Source of the DNA: JANQHO01 sp965218075
GTDB lineage: Bacteria; Bacteroidota; Bacteroidia; Flavobacteriales; Schleiferiaceae
Direction of reading: 5' to 3'
DNA: 64,000 nucleotides
Assembly (NCBI GenBank): GCA_965218075.1
Contig: CBDCJZ010000003.1
Span: 1,922,001 to 1,986,000 of the forward strand
The notes beneath the pieces are model-generated. The model was not told the DNA's origin, searched no databases, and saw nothing but the letters and a program-made list of their open reading frames with translations. A program made the translations under genes and the position numbers. This document shows, piece by piece, positions 36,309-45,209 of this stretch (position 1 is the first letter of the stretch; every line of letters begins with the position of its first letter).

Positions 36309-36839
36309 TTAACCTGTAAACCTCTTATCAGCATTCATCACATGCTCGCACTTGTTGCAAGTACGTAGCTCTTTAGAACTGTAGAATTCTTTAAAATAGG
36401 ATGAAAAGTCTTTTTCAATATTGGTGAGGTAGAAATAGGTTTCGTGCAGTTTGTTGTTGCAGACATCGCAAAACCAAAGCAGGCCGTCTGTATGTCCCTT
36501 TTGGCGTACCCTTTCCACTACCAAACCTACCGAACTCTCTGAACGCATAGGGCTATGCAGTATTTTGGGCGGTAACAGAAACATATCAGCCGGTACCAAT
36601 TTGATATCTACCGGTTTATCATTTTCCTGTATGCGAACTGTTATTTCACCCTCCAGTTGGTAAAAGAGCTCTTCGGTTTCATTGTAGTGATAATCTTTAC
36701 GTGCATTAGGCCCGCCTACTATCATTACAATGTAATCCTCTCCCCCTGGGTACAAGTTTTTATTACCTACAAGGGGTTTCAGTAAATCGCGATTGCTCTC
36801 TATCCATGTATGAAGATTAAAAGGTCTTTTGACAGCCAT
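36309..36839 (-). CDS. nbaC: 3-hydroxyanthranilate 3,4-dioxygenase
   Basis: This 176-residue cupin enzyme of the kynurenine pathway opens the ring of 3-hydroxyanthranilate on the way to quinolinate/NAD or energy metabolism. The iron ligands fit family positions: His51, Glu57 and His95 (HYNETEELFY, KILHSP). Arg47 and Arg99 bind substrate. The bacterial-type C-terminal second metal site is present as CDVC (124-127) and CNKC (161-164). No other kynurenine gene is adjacent. Confidence 0.95.
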   Translation of the reverse strand: MAVKRPFNLHTWIESNRDLLKPLVGNKNLYPGGEDYIVMIVGGPNARKDYHYNETEELFYQLEGEITVRIQENDKPVDIKLVPADMFLLPPKILHSPMRSESSVGLVVERVRQKGHTDGLLWFCDVCNNKLHETYFYLTNIEKDFSSYFKEFYSSKELRTCNKCEHVMNADKRFTG

Positions 36840-37329
36840 GATCTTTTTTATAGGTTACCACGAAGTTAAAGTTTTATTTCTGATCTGCTACTTGGATTTC
36901 ACCATCCCGTCCCTGATCTCTTAATTTAACGTAAGCTTTGATATGAGAATAGATTAAAATGACCAAAAAGGTTCACCTGAAGCCATATAATTCAGTGTTG
37001 GATCAAAAGTAGGTTAGCTAGGAGAAGAATATTTTTTGTAATCAATTGGTGGATTACGAACGAGAAGAAATTGCCAGGGGGCTCTGCCCAGATAAATTAG
37101 AACCTGTTAACACCATTTTCAATGCATCAACTAACAGGATCAAAATAAATGAAGATTCAGAAGATATCATCTGTTTTTATAGACAGATATGATTTTGATC
37201 TTGTTGAATTGTACTACACTTAATTGCATGGGCAAGCTTACAAAATTATGTGTTTAACAGACCCGAATGTCAATAGTGGATTTTCAGTGATCAGAGAAGC
37301 TTTTATTGTATAAAATGGCTTTAAGACTA
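36840..37329. other. Gene-free stretch
   Basis: I find no recognisable gene or RNA in these 490 bases. Scattered short open pieces suggest old decayed coding sequence, but none could be identified. Confidence 0.4.
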
Positions 37330-38127
37330 TTAGTCTAATTTTTTGGCTTTTTCCCAGATGGCATCCATTTCTGCCAGGCTCATATCAGAAAAGGACTGAT
37401 TTTGTTCTGTAACTTTAGCTTCGAGATACTGAAACCGCTTTACGAATTTCTTATTGGTACGTTCTAAAGCAGATTCAGCATCTATATTGAGAAACCTGCT
37501 GAGGTTGGTCATAGAAAATAGCAGGTCGCCAAACTCTTCTTCTGACTTTTTATGATTGCCCTCATCAATTTCCCGATGCAATTCTTTCAGCTCTTCTTCT
37601 ACTTTAGCCCATACTTGTTGGGTGTTTACCCAATCAAAGCCAACTCCGCGGGCTTTTTCCTGTATACGGGCAGCTTTTATCATAGCAGGTAACGATTTAG
37701 GTATCCCTTGTATCACAGATTTCCTATCTTCCTTAAGCTTGAGTTTCTCCCAATTAGCTTTGACTTCTTCTTCTCCGAAAACCTTCATATCGGCATAAAT
37801 ATGGGGATGACGCCAGATGAGCTTTTCACAAATACTATTGAGGACATCAGCTACGTCAAAAGTCTGTTTTTCTTCTCCTATTTTCGAGTAAAACACCAAA
37901 TGGAGAAACAAATCTCCTAATTCTTCTTTCGTTTTTTTTAGGTCGTCATCTAATATAGCATCGCCTAATTCATAGGTTTCTTCAATAGTGAGAGGACGAA
38001 GGGTTTTCATGGTTTGCTTACGATCCCAGGGGCATTTCTTTCTTAAGTCATCTACAATATTCAAAAGCCGGTCAAATGCTCGTATTTTAGCTTCTCTGGT
38101 ATTTTCCAGGTCATATTCTCCATCCAT
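37330..38127 (-). CDS. mazG: Nucleoside triphosphate pyrophosphohydrolase MazG
   Basis: The 265-residue product has two MazG domains, each with the all-alpha NTP-PPase motif: EETYELGDAI and KEELGDLFLHLVFY in the first (about 50-80), EEELKELHREID and EEFGDLLFSMTNL in the second (about 175-215). The start region CPWDRKQTMKTLRPLTIEE is characteristic. It hydrolyses (d)NTPs to monophosphates and pyrophosphate, clearing non-canonical nucleotides or modulating the stringent response. Confidence 0.94.
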   Translation of the reverse strand: MDGEYDLENTREAKIRAFDRLLNIVDDLRKKCPWDRKQTMKTLRPLTIEETYELGDAILDDDLKKTKEELGDLFLHLVFYSKIGEEKQTFDVADVLNSICEKLIWRHPHIYADMKVFGEEEVKANWEKLKLKEDRKSVIQGIPKSLPAMIKAARIQEKARGVGFDWVNTQQVWAKVEEELKELHREIDEGNHKKSEEEFGDLLFSMTNLSRFLNIDAESALERTNKKFVKRFQYLEAKVTEQNQSFSDMSLAEMDAIWEKAKKLD

Positions 38128-38403
38128 AAGTGCAATTTCTTAAAGAGATGCTAAATTTAATTAATTTAAGGATCTAAGGGAAAAAAGCCGTGCGAACATG
38201 CCACAACTTAAATTCAAAATATGCCCAAACTAATCAAAAGTACACTCCCATCCTAACAAGTATCTATTACGAACCTCTCATACCAAAAACTGGAAATTTC
38301 ATTTGAAGAGCTAATAAAAAGTCAGAATAATAATAAACACAAGCAAACTTGGAAAGGAGAACTTAGAACTTCAAGAAGAGAAGAAATACCAATTGTAACT
38401 GAC

Positions 38404-39249
38404 TCAGATACGATTCCACTCACAATCGCTAGCAGCAGCACCCTCGTTGGCAGCATTAAAACCGCAGAAGAGATTTCCGATCCATGCTCCTACATCGGTA
38501 AAGGCAGCGGCAAAAAATCCTCTTCCACCAAGCCCTTTCATAAATAATCTCCTCACGGTTTTTACAGTCATCGCCATAAGCGATACTACACCAAAAATCT
38601 GCCGAGCCATTTATAAATCCCGGAATAGCCCGATATAAAGCCTCCTGCTCTGGCGTGCCAGATAAAGCCATAGAACCCCTGTAACAGGTCTTGCACACGG
38701 TCATAGAAGGCACTATTACTGCCCGGGTCAGTAGTATCTCCATCTTCCCCCTCTGGATTGACGGGAATCTCATTAAATAATTCTGTCAATAGATCAAAAC
38801 CCGCTTCATTAATGATACCTGCAGCCAAAGCCTGATTCAGCAGCATGCCATAATCAATGCTAAAGCATGTATCGGTTAACACTATGGGGCTGTTTGGATT
38901 ATTGAAAGCACGATTATAAGTATCATTTACCATACTCTCGGCCTCATCCCGTGTATGTCCGAATACAGCAACCTCATAATCGATTATGACATTTTTACAT
39001 GCTTTCTATCCTTTCAGCCGACCAAGGTACATCGAATAACCCCCTGTCGGCCGCCATTTGCAGTATGGTATTATGATGAAGAATAGCATTAGAATACGAT
39101 AAAGGAAAAAGATCAGTTGAACTACTTAACGAGCTTTCGTATTTTGCCTGATTATCACTTGATACCGGTGATACCGAGCTCTCTTTAGTACAGCTCAGCG
39201 CCAAAACAAGGGCTACTGAAACTACATTTTTGATTTTAGAAGTTTTCAT
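38404..39249 (-). pseudogene. Broken lipoprotein gene of unknown family
   Basis: An N-terminal piece (38995-39249) has a lipobox LALSC and a Ser-rich start. The continuing pieces are in other frames: KNVIIDYEVAVFGHTRDEAE near 38945-38995, NDTYNRAFNNPNSPIVLTDT to NPEGEDGDTTDPGSNSAFYD (38700-38930), TPEQEALYRAIPGFI to YGDDCKNREE (38540-38650), and a Gly/Ala-rich end GFFAAAFTDVGAWIG and FNAANEGAAASDCEW. Three or more frameshifts separate them. I do not recognise the family. Confidence 0.72.
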
Positions 39250-39282
39250 ATTTCTACGATTTGATATTAAGAATTAAAAGTT

Positions 39283-39741
39283 TTATTTTTTTGATTTTAC
39301 ACGTGGATTATGATCGGGTGGCTCCCACTTGAACCAATCAGGAACCGTCGCTGGTTTTACCCTCCCCTTTCTTGTTGCGTCAATCAACCACTTTGTAAGC
39401 CTAGCCGATTCTTCTTTAGACTCCCCCTCCTTTTCAATATTAAAGAAATAACTTGCATTATAATAGGCTTTAAGTCGTATCGTATCATTTTCACTATCAA
39501 TACCGGGATAATTTTTCATAAACCTACGCCGCTTGAAAAAACGAGTCATCAATCCCCACACAACTTTTTTAGCGGAATCTTTCCCTACTGTATTCTCCAG
39601 CGTTTTGTATCTATCGTCTTTCTCAAGAACATGCTGTCCTTCTTCTCCAAATAGCACATTCTCTACATCAGACTGACCTTTAACTTCCGAAGAAATCAAA
39701 ACTCCCAAAGCGATTAGCCCAATAGCCCCAACCCTTTTCAT
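39283..39741 (-). CDS. Hypothetical exported protein
   Basis: The 152-residue product has a signal peptide (KRVGAIGLIALGVLISSEVKG, about 2-22) and a basic, helix-rich mature part (VWGLMTRFFKRRRFMKNYPG). It ends in DWFKWEPPDHNP and a Lys-rich tail. No family is recognised. It lies 33 bases upstream of the broken lipoprotein gene on the same strand, so the two may once have formed an operon. Confidence 0.6.
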   Translation of the reverse strand: MKRVGAIGLIALGVLISSEVKGQSDVENVLFGEEGQHVLEKDDRYKTLENTVGKDSAKKVVWGLMTRFFKRRRFMKNYPGIDSENDTIRLKAYYNASYFFNIEKEGESKEESARLTKWLIDATRKGRVKPATVPDWFKWEPPDHNPRVKSKK

Positions 39742-39835
39742 CTTTCTTTGATAAAAACTTCGCTAGATATACGAACAACTCTGTCACAATTCCAAATCTT
39801 TTTTGAAATATTTTTCTATGGTGCTTTTTCACGAA

Positions 39836-39984
39836 CTCTGATTCTATAGTGCGGGGATAGAATCAGAGCCTGTTGATAACTCTTTTTGATGGTCTTTTTT
39901 TTCAATTGAAATCAAACGTATTACGTTCGATTTTTTGACATTCACAACACAACATTATGCTGTGAGTGTTCACAGCGTTGTGTT
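39836..39984. repeat. Cluster of four perfect or near-perfect hairpins
   Basis: CTCTGATTCTAT (39836-39847) pairs with ATAGAATCAGAG (39857-39868) as a perfect 12-bp stem. TTCAATTGAA (39901-39910) is a 10-bp palindrome. ATCAAACGTA-T-TACGTTCGAT (39911-39931) has one mismatch. AACACAAC (39946-39953) and GCTGTGA (39959-39965) pair with TCACAGC (39970-39976) and GTTGTGTT (39977-39984), leaving one ATTAT bulge. The rest of 39742-40429 holds no gene that I can see. Confidence 0.75.
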
Positions 39985-40429
39985 ACGCTACTAGGAAAGG
40001 GGGTTTTTACAATCCTTTGCTATTTTTAGTACTATTTACCTCTGTGTTTAGCTTTTGTAGGTAGGGGTATAATATCATTCCTGGATATAGACGCACGAAA
40101 TACACAAACCCTCTGCGCTTCACCAGTTTTGGCTAGCTACGCCAGAAGAAATTAATGGTAGTACAAACCTAACTAGCCCCTTATCTTAACAGTTGGGTTT
40201 CACACTGCGTTAAAACAGATAAATCAATCTATATATATAATATGAGATTAAGTAACTAATAACTAATAAGTTAGTAATGATATTGAAACAATATTAATAA
40301 TAGAACAGAGAAATAAAATTCTGTAAACAGAAATAAGAAGTTCTGACAGATACAACCTATCCCAAGTGGAAAGTTTTATGTTAATGAAAACCAGGGGGTT
40401 ATATTTTAAGTTGAGAAAAAACCTACTAG

Positions 40430-40948
40430 TTAGGAGTGGTCATGGTTTTGTTTCATCCATTCTTGTACTTTTTCAAGGTCGCTGAGAGAAGAATCAGCAA
40501 GAAAGGCTTTGAGATAAAACACATCTTTAGCTAAGCGGTGATGGGGATAACGTTTCAGAAATTCATCGTAGCACTTAATTGCTTGAGTATTGTTCTTCAG
40601 GTTTTCATCGTAAGTAAACCCGATCATAAACAAAGAGTGGATAACCAATGAATGTTTAGGATACTTTTTGATGATAGACTGATATAATGCTATAGCTTCC
40701 TTTTCTCTTTGAGGTTGTACCCGAAGTATATCAGCAGCACGTCGTATGTAATAGGGAGAAATAGAGTCTTCTGGGTTCAGTTTGGCAAATTCGGTATAGG
40801 CTCTTATCAGTGAAAAGTCTAGGGAAGTGTCTACTATATCACTGTTTTTGGCCTCTTTTTCCATAATCTCTATTTGCAGTTTAAGAAAATCTTGCTCGGG
40901 CTGACAAGCAGTAAAAATCAATAATAATATAAGAGGGATATTTCTCAT
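40430..40948 (-). CDS. TPR-type lipoprotein
   Basis: The 172-residue product has a lipoprotein signal with lipobox IFTAC (Cys15) and TPR-like helices (EAIALYQSIIKKYPKHSLVIHSL, QAIKCYDEFLKRYPHHRLAKDV). The pattern resembles YbgF/YfiO-type outer-membrane TPR lipoproteins. It overlaps the def stop by four bases (translational coupling), an arrangement I know from other Bacteroidota. The function is unknown. Confidence 0.75.
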   Translation of the reverse strand: MRNIPLILLLIFTACQPEQDFLKLQIEIMEKEAKNSDIVDTSLDFSLIRAYTEFAKLNPEDSISPYYIRRAADILRVQPQREKEAIALYQSIIKKYPKHSLVIHSLFMIGFTYDENLKNNTQAIKCYDEFLKRYPHHRLAKDVFYLKAFLADSSLSDLEKVQEWMKQNHDHS

Positions 40949-41517
40949 TTGAGCTCAGGAAATTTCATTTTGTAGTTAACCGATACTTTTCCCATAGCTA
41001 TGCTATTCAATTTGGTTTTAAGTACTCGTTTTCTTAGCGGAGACAAGTAATCAATAAAAAGGATGCCCTCAATGTGATCATATTCATGCTGAATTACTCT
41101 GGCCTTGAGGCTACCATATACCTCTTCATGCTCTGTAAAATATTGATCCAGATAACGAATGCGAATTTTTTCAGTTCTTTCTACATCCTCTCTTATATCT
41201 GGAATGCTAAGACAACCTTCATTAAAAGGCCATTCATTCCCATTTTCTTCAAATATTTCAGGATTAATAAGGACTTTTCTAAATTTCCTTAGCTCTTCCT
41301 TGTCCTCGACTCCCTCTTCTACATACCTCGAAGTATCTACCACAAAAAGCCGGATAGATTTACCCACCTGTGGTGCAGCCAGGCCTACCCCACTGGCGTT
41401 GTACATGGTCTCAAACATATTACTGATTAATTCTTGCAGACCAAGGTAATTTTGGTCAATATTTTCTCCTCTTTTACGAAGAACAGAGCTACCATAAGCT
41501 ATGATAGGTAAAATCAT
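40945..41517 (-). CDS. def: Peptide deformylase
   Basis: It removes the formyl group from nascent proteins. The metal and active-site motifs are all present: GVGLAAPQ (43-50), EGCLS (100-104, metal Cys102) and HEYDH (144-148). The start is set at the ATG at 41517 (MILPIIAYGSSVLRK), which matches the usual N-terminus. An in-frame codon at 41544 would add nine residues. It lies 35 bases after the ruvX stop on the same strand. Confidence 0.95.
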   Translation of the reverse strand: MILPIIAYGSSVLRKRGENIDQNYLGLQELISNMFETMYNASGVGLAAPQVGKSIRLFVVDTSRYVEEGVEDKEELRKFRKVLINPEIFEENGNEWPFNEGCLSIPDIREDVERTEKIRIRYLDQYFTEHEEVYGSLKARVIQHEYDHIEGILFIDYLSPLRKRVLKTKLNSIAMGKVSVNYKMKFPELK

Positions 41518-41552
41518 GAGTGCAATTTGCCGCAAAACTAACAAATGAAGGA

Positions 41553-41963
41553 CTATCTGCTTCGTAGATAAGATTGTAGTATAATAGCCGCACTGATTTG
41601 GTCAACTTTTCCTTTTTGGCGTCTTTTCTTTTTCTTCATGCCGCTCATTACCATGGATTCTATCGCCATTTTGCTGCTAAAATGTTCATCTTCTAAGGTT
41701 ATTGGAATGCCTGCAAAGTTTTTCTGGAGTAGTACCACTATTTGCTTCACTTTTTCGGAATTATGTGAATTCCCACCGTCCAGATTAAATGGGTCTCCTA
41801 TCACTATCTCCTCGAAGTCTTCTTCTTCCTTAAGCTGCTTTAGGTAGTCCATCAGCTTATCGGTGGGCACTGTTTCTTTAGGTGATGCTATTATTTGCAA
41901 GAAATCGGTTTCAGCCACTCCAGTTCTTTTGCTCCCTATATCTAATGCAATAATCTTTGCCAA
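41553..41963 (-). CDS. ruvX: Putative Holliday junction resolvase RuvX (YqgF)
   Basis: This 136-residue RNase H-fold protein has IIALDIGSKRTGVAETD (first catalytic Asp), IVIGDPFNLDG, EDEHFSSKMA and KVDQISAAIILQSYL (last catalytic Asp). It acts in pre-16S rRNA processing or junction resolution. It is divergent from dapD, with 40 bases between the starts, and probably co-transcribed with def. Confidence 0.94.
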   Translation of the reverse strand: MAKIIALDIGSKRTGVAETDFLQIIASPKETVPTDKLMDYLKQLKEEEDFEEIVIGDPFNLDGGNSHNSEKVKQIVVLLQKNFAGIPITLEDEHFSSKMAIESMVMSGMKKKKRRQKGKVDQISAAIILQSYLRSR

Positions 41964-42003
41964 CGAGTTTTCTTATTTTTGGTCAAATTTATCAAAGATA
42001 GCT

Positions 42004-42819
42004 ATGAAGGAATTGCAACATATAATAGAACGAGCTTGGAAAAACCGCGAGATGTTATGCGAAAAAGTCACGGTTGAGTCCATTGAAACCGTTATTGAAC
42101 AAATTGACAAAGGCCGCCTGAGATGTGCTGAGCCAATTAGCAATGGCTGGCAGGTAAATGAATGGGTAAAAAAAGCCGTAATTCTCTATTTTCCTATTCG
42201 AAAAATGAAAACTTTAAGAGCCGGCCCTTTAGAATTTCATGATAAAATTCCGTTAAAAGAAAATTATGCTGAACTAGGTATACGCGTAGTTCCTCATGCT
42301 GTTGCTCGCTATGGGGCTTATGTTTCCGAAGGGGTAATTATGATGCCTTCTTACATTAACATAGGAGCCTATATAGACATGGGTAGCATGATAGATACTT
42401 GGGCCACGGTAGGCAGTTGTGCCCAAATTGGAAAGAATGTCCATTTAAGTGGTGGCGTTGGCATTGGGGGGGTGTTAGAGCCAGTACAGGCTGCTCCTGT
42501 AATTATTGAGGATAATTGTTTTATTGGGTCACGTTGCATAGTTGTGGAAGGAATACATATTGAAAAAGAAGCGGTACTCGGAGCTAATGTAGTAGTTACT
42601 GCCTCTACCAAAATTATAGATGTTACTGGAAAAGAGCCGCGGGAAATCAAAGGGTATATTCCCTCACGGTCAGTAGCGATACCTGGCAGTTATATCAGAG
42701 AGTTTCCGGCCGGAAAGTTTAATGTAAGTTGTGTCTTAATTATTGGGAAACGCAAAGAAAGTACAGATAAGAAAACTTCCCTCAATAGTGTTTTAAGGGA
42801 ATACCAGGTTTCAGCGTAG
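42004..42819 (+). CDS. dapD: 2,3,4,5-tetrahydropyridine-2,6-dicarboxylate N-succinyltransferase
   Basis: The 271-residue enzyme of the succinylase lysine/diaminopimelate pathway has an N-terminal helical domain and a left-handed beta-helix of hexapeptide repeats (VIMMPSYINIGAYIDMGSMI, VGSCAQIGKNVHLSGGVGIG, GVLEPVQAAPVIIEDNCFIG). The ATG at 42004 gives the standard MKELQHIIERAW start. The open frame extends 47 codons further upstream, but that part lies inside divergent ruvX. Confidence 0.96.
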   Translation: MKELQHIIERAWKNREMLCEKVTVESIETVIEQIDKGRLRCAEPISNGWQVNEWVKKAVILYFPIRKMKTLRAGPLEFHDKIPLKENYAELGIRVVPHAVARYGAYVSEGVIMMPSYINIGAYIDMGSMIDTWATVGSCAQIGKNVHLSGGVGIGGVLEPVQAAPVIIEDNCFIGSRCIVVEGIHIEKEAVLGANVVVTASTKIIDVTGKEPREIKGYIPSRSVAIPGSYIREFPAGKFNVSCVLIIGKRKESTDKKTSLNSVLREYQVSA

Positions 42820-42866
42820 GATTATTTCAGTTCTAATCGGATTCGGTAAGAATATGACGTTATATT

Positions 42867-43628
42867 TCACGTTTCTATTTTCAGACCATCATATGCCAGG
42901 GCTCTATCAGGAGGCAGTTTTTTATTAACATCAGAATGGTTTCCCATTTGATGACTGATATGAGTAAAGTAAGTGTGTCTCGCGTTTAATTCTTCAGAGA
43001 GTTCAACAGCTTCATATAAAGTGAAATGTGAATGGTGTTTTTTTTTACGCAGTGCATTTAATACCAGATAACCACTCCCGTTTATTTTGCTTTTCTCTTT
43101 CTTTGAAATGTAGTTGGCATCTGTGATATAAGTAAAATTCCCCACTTTGAAACCAAAGACAGGCATACTAGCATGTTTTAATAGTATGGGCTGAAAGCTG
43201 ATATCTCCTGTGCTAAAAATACGACTAGTTATAGCGATCAACTTAATACTGGGTATACCGGGATAATTGGAATTTTTAAAAATGTAACTGAATTGTTCGT
43301 GCAACCTGAGTTGTACTCTTTTGGAAGCATATATCTTAGTTGGCTTACCCTGTATAAAATTAAAAGCTCTTATCTCATCTAATCCAGCAGTATGGTCCAT
43401 ATGTTCGTGAGTGAATACAATAGCATCTAGCTTATCAACCCTCTCCCTGAGCATTTGTTGTCTGAAGTCTGGGCCAGCGTCGATACATACAGTTGTTGTC
43501 TTGCTTTCTATCAATAAAGAGCTGCGAAGCCTTTTATCTCGACTATCCCTTGACTTACAAACTGGGCATTTACATCCAATCACGGGAATACCTTGAGAAG
43601 TTCCCGTTCCTAAAAAGGTAAATTTCAT
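42867..43628 (-). CDS. MBL-fold metallohydrolase (PhnP-like)
   Basis: The 253-residue enzyme has the metallo-beta-lactamase signature FTHEHMDHTAGLDEIRAF and an N-terminal FLGTGTSQGIPVIGCKCPVC typical of PhnP/YycJ-like phosphodiesterases, with a C-x-C-x2-C zinc-type cluster. ITDANYISKKE and HISHQMG supply later ligands. The start at 43628 (MKFTFLG) is preferred over upstream Met codons. It is divergent from the conserved gene at 43749. Confidence 0.88.
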   Translation of the reverse strand: MKFTFLGTGTSQGIPVIGCKCPVCKSRDSRDKRLRSSLLIESKTTTVCIDAGPDFRQQMLRERVDKLDAIVFTHEHMDHTAGLDEIRAFNFIQGKPTKIYASKRVQLRLHEQFSYIFKNSNYPGIPSIKLIAITSRIFSTGDISFQPILLKHASMPVFGFKVGNFTYITDANYISKKEKSKINGSGYLVLNALRKKKHHSHFTLYEAVELSEELNARHTYFTHISHQMGNHSDVNKKLPPDRALAYDGLKIET

Positions 43629-43748
43629 TTTGAAACTCATAATAAAAAAGCCAATGGCCTTAAATCTCATTCAAAAGTAAATTAAGTAAAACAAGTTTTA
43701 GGTTTAGTCTACTTCGTACCTTTGCCGGTATAATTATAAGGTCCCACA

Positions 43749-45209
43749 ATGGAACATATAGTTCTTACTTCTGCGCAAAAAGCATTTAAGATTAACTTGA
43801 ATGAAAACATCTACGGCACATTTGCAGAAATTGGTGCGGGACAGGAAGTTGTACGACATTTTTTCAGAGCTGGAGGAGCCTCGGGTACTGTAGCCAAAAC
43901 GATGTCGGCTTATGATAAAGATTTTTCAGATGCTATTTACGGAAGGGAACATGGCAATCGCTATGTTACGGAGGGAAGGTTAAGGAAAATGTTAGATTAC
44001 GAATATGGTTTGATTGAAAAGCGTCTGAGCCGGGAAAAATATCCCAATAAATGCTTCTTTGCCTTTGCCAATACTGTGGCCACCATTGGCCTTGTCAAGA
44101 AGTTCAAAGGACATGGTTGGATGGGGTTGCGGTTTCAGTTAAATCTTAATGAAAAACCCAATGACATAATTTTTCACATAAGGATGAAAGAAGAAGAAGC
44201 TTCTCTGCAACAGGAAACTATAGGTATAATGGGAGTAAACCTGATTTATGGAGGTTTTCATATGGGGGACAACCCCGAAGAACTTTTGCGTTCTCTTTAC
44301 GACAACATTGCCAAATACAAGATCGAGATTGATATGATCCATTTTGAGGGATCGAAATTTAAAAGTGTGGATAACCGCTTGATGTCACTCCAGCTTATTA
44401 AAAACGGTACGACAGATGCTGTAATTTTTGACCCTGATGGAAAAAATATATTACCTGCTGCCTTGCTATATAAAAAGAATATCCTAACTCTGCGTGGAAG
44501 TTTTCGACCAGTTACCAAGGTCAATATCGACATGATCGAAAAAGGCTATAGCTATTTTATTAAAGAAAAGAAAGTGGATCAGGAAAATATAGTAGTGCTT
44601 TTTGAAATCACTCTTAGTAATCTCAAAGCTGAGGGTGAAATTGACGAACAAGATTTTCTGGATCGAGCCGAGATATTATGTTCACTAGGACAAACGGTTC
44701 TCATTTCCAACTATCAGCAATATTATAAATTGGTAGAATACTTTACCCGTTATACACGGGAAAGAATGGGGCTCATCATGGGGGTAATGAGTCTCAAAGA
44801 ATTGTTTGAAGATAAATATTACCTCGAATTGCCCGGTGGAATACTGGAAGCCTTTGGTATTCTTTATTCGTCTGATCTCAAACTTCATGTTTACCCTTCA
44901 CAACCGAGTAAAAACTCTCCATTCGAGACAAGTAAAACAGTAAAAATTCATACCCGTTTAAGACCACTATATAACTATCTAACATTCAACCGAAAGATAG
45001 TGGATATTGAGACTTATAATCGTGACATCCTCCAAATTTTTTCACGTGATATACTTGCTAAAATTAAAAATGGAGAGCCAGGCTGGGAAAAAGCGTTACC
45101 GAAATATGTGGATAATATTATCAAGAGTAAAAAGCTATTTGGTTATAAAGCCGATAATGAAAGAAAAGTGGAAAATAAGAAAAGAGTCAAGGTGAGTAAT
45201 TTTGGCTAA
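43749..45209 (+). CDS. Conserved cytoplasmic protein of uncertain function
   Basis: The 486-residue protein has no signal peptide or membrane helix. Strongly patterned motifs suggest an enzyme: NIYGTFAEIGAGQEVVRHFFRAGGASGT (residues about 18-45), KTMSAYDKDFSDAIYG, GHGWMGLRFQ, SVDNRLMSLQLIKNGTTDA, RGSFRPVTKVNIDM and LGQTVLISNYQQYYKLVEY. I recognise the family as widespread and highly conserved, with inconsistent automatic names in other genomes, and give it no function. Its 3' end overlaps the convergent cysteine desulfurase gene by 23 bases. Confidence 0.8.
   Translation: MEHIVLTSAQKAFKINLNENIYGTFAEIGAGQEVVRHFFRAGGASGTVAKTMSAYDKDFSDAIYGREHGNRYVTEGRLRKMLDYEYGLIEKRLSREKYPNKCFFAFANTVATIGLVKKFKGHGWMGLRFQLNLNEKPNDIIFHIRMKEEEASLQQETIGIMGVNLIYGGFHMGDNPEELLRSLYDNIAKYKIEIDMIHFEGSKFKSVDNRLMSLQLIKNGTTDAVIFDPDGKNILPAALLYKKNILTLRGSFRPVTKVNIDMIEKGYSYFIKEKKVDQENIVVLFEITLSNLKAEGEIDEQDFLDRAEILCSLGQTVLISNYQQYYKLVEYFTRYTRERMGLIMGVMSLKELFEDKYYLELPGGILEAFGILYSSDLKLHVYPSQPSKNSPFETSKTVKIHTRLRPLYNYLTFNRKIVDIETYNRDILQIFSRDILAKIKNGEPGWEKALPKYVDNIIKSKKLFGYKADNERKVENKKRVKVSNFG

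Noticed and set aside
41863..42003. Upstream extension of dapD
   Set aside because: The 47 extra codons lie inside divergent ruvX, and the ATG at 42004 gives the standard DapD N-terminus.
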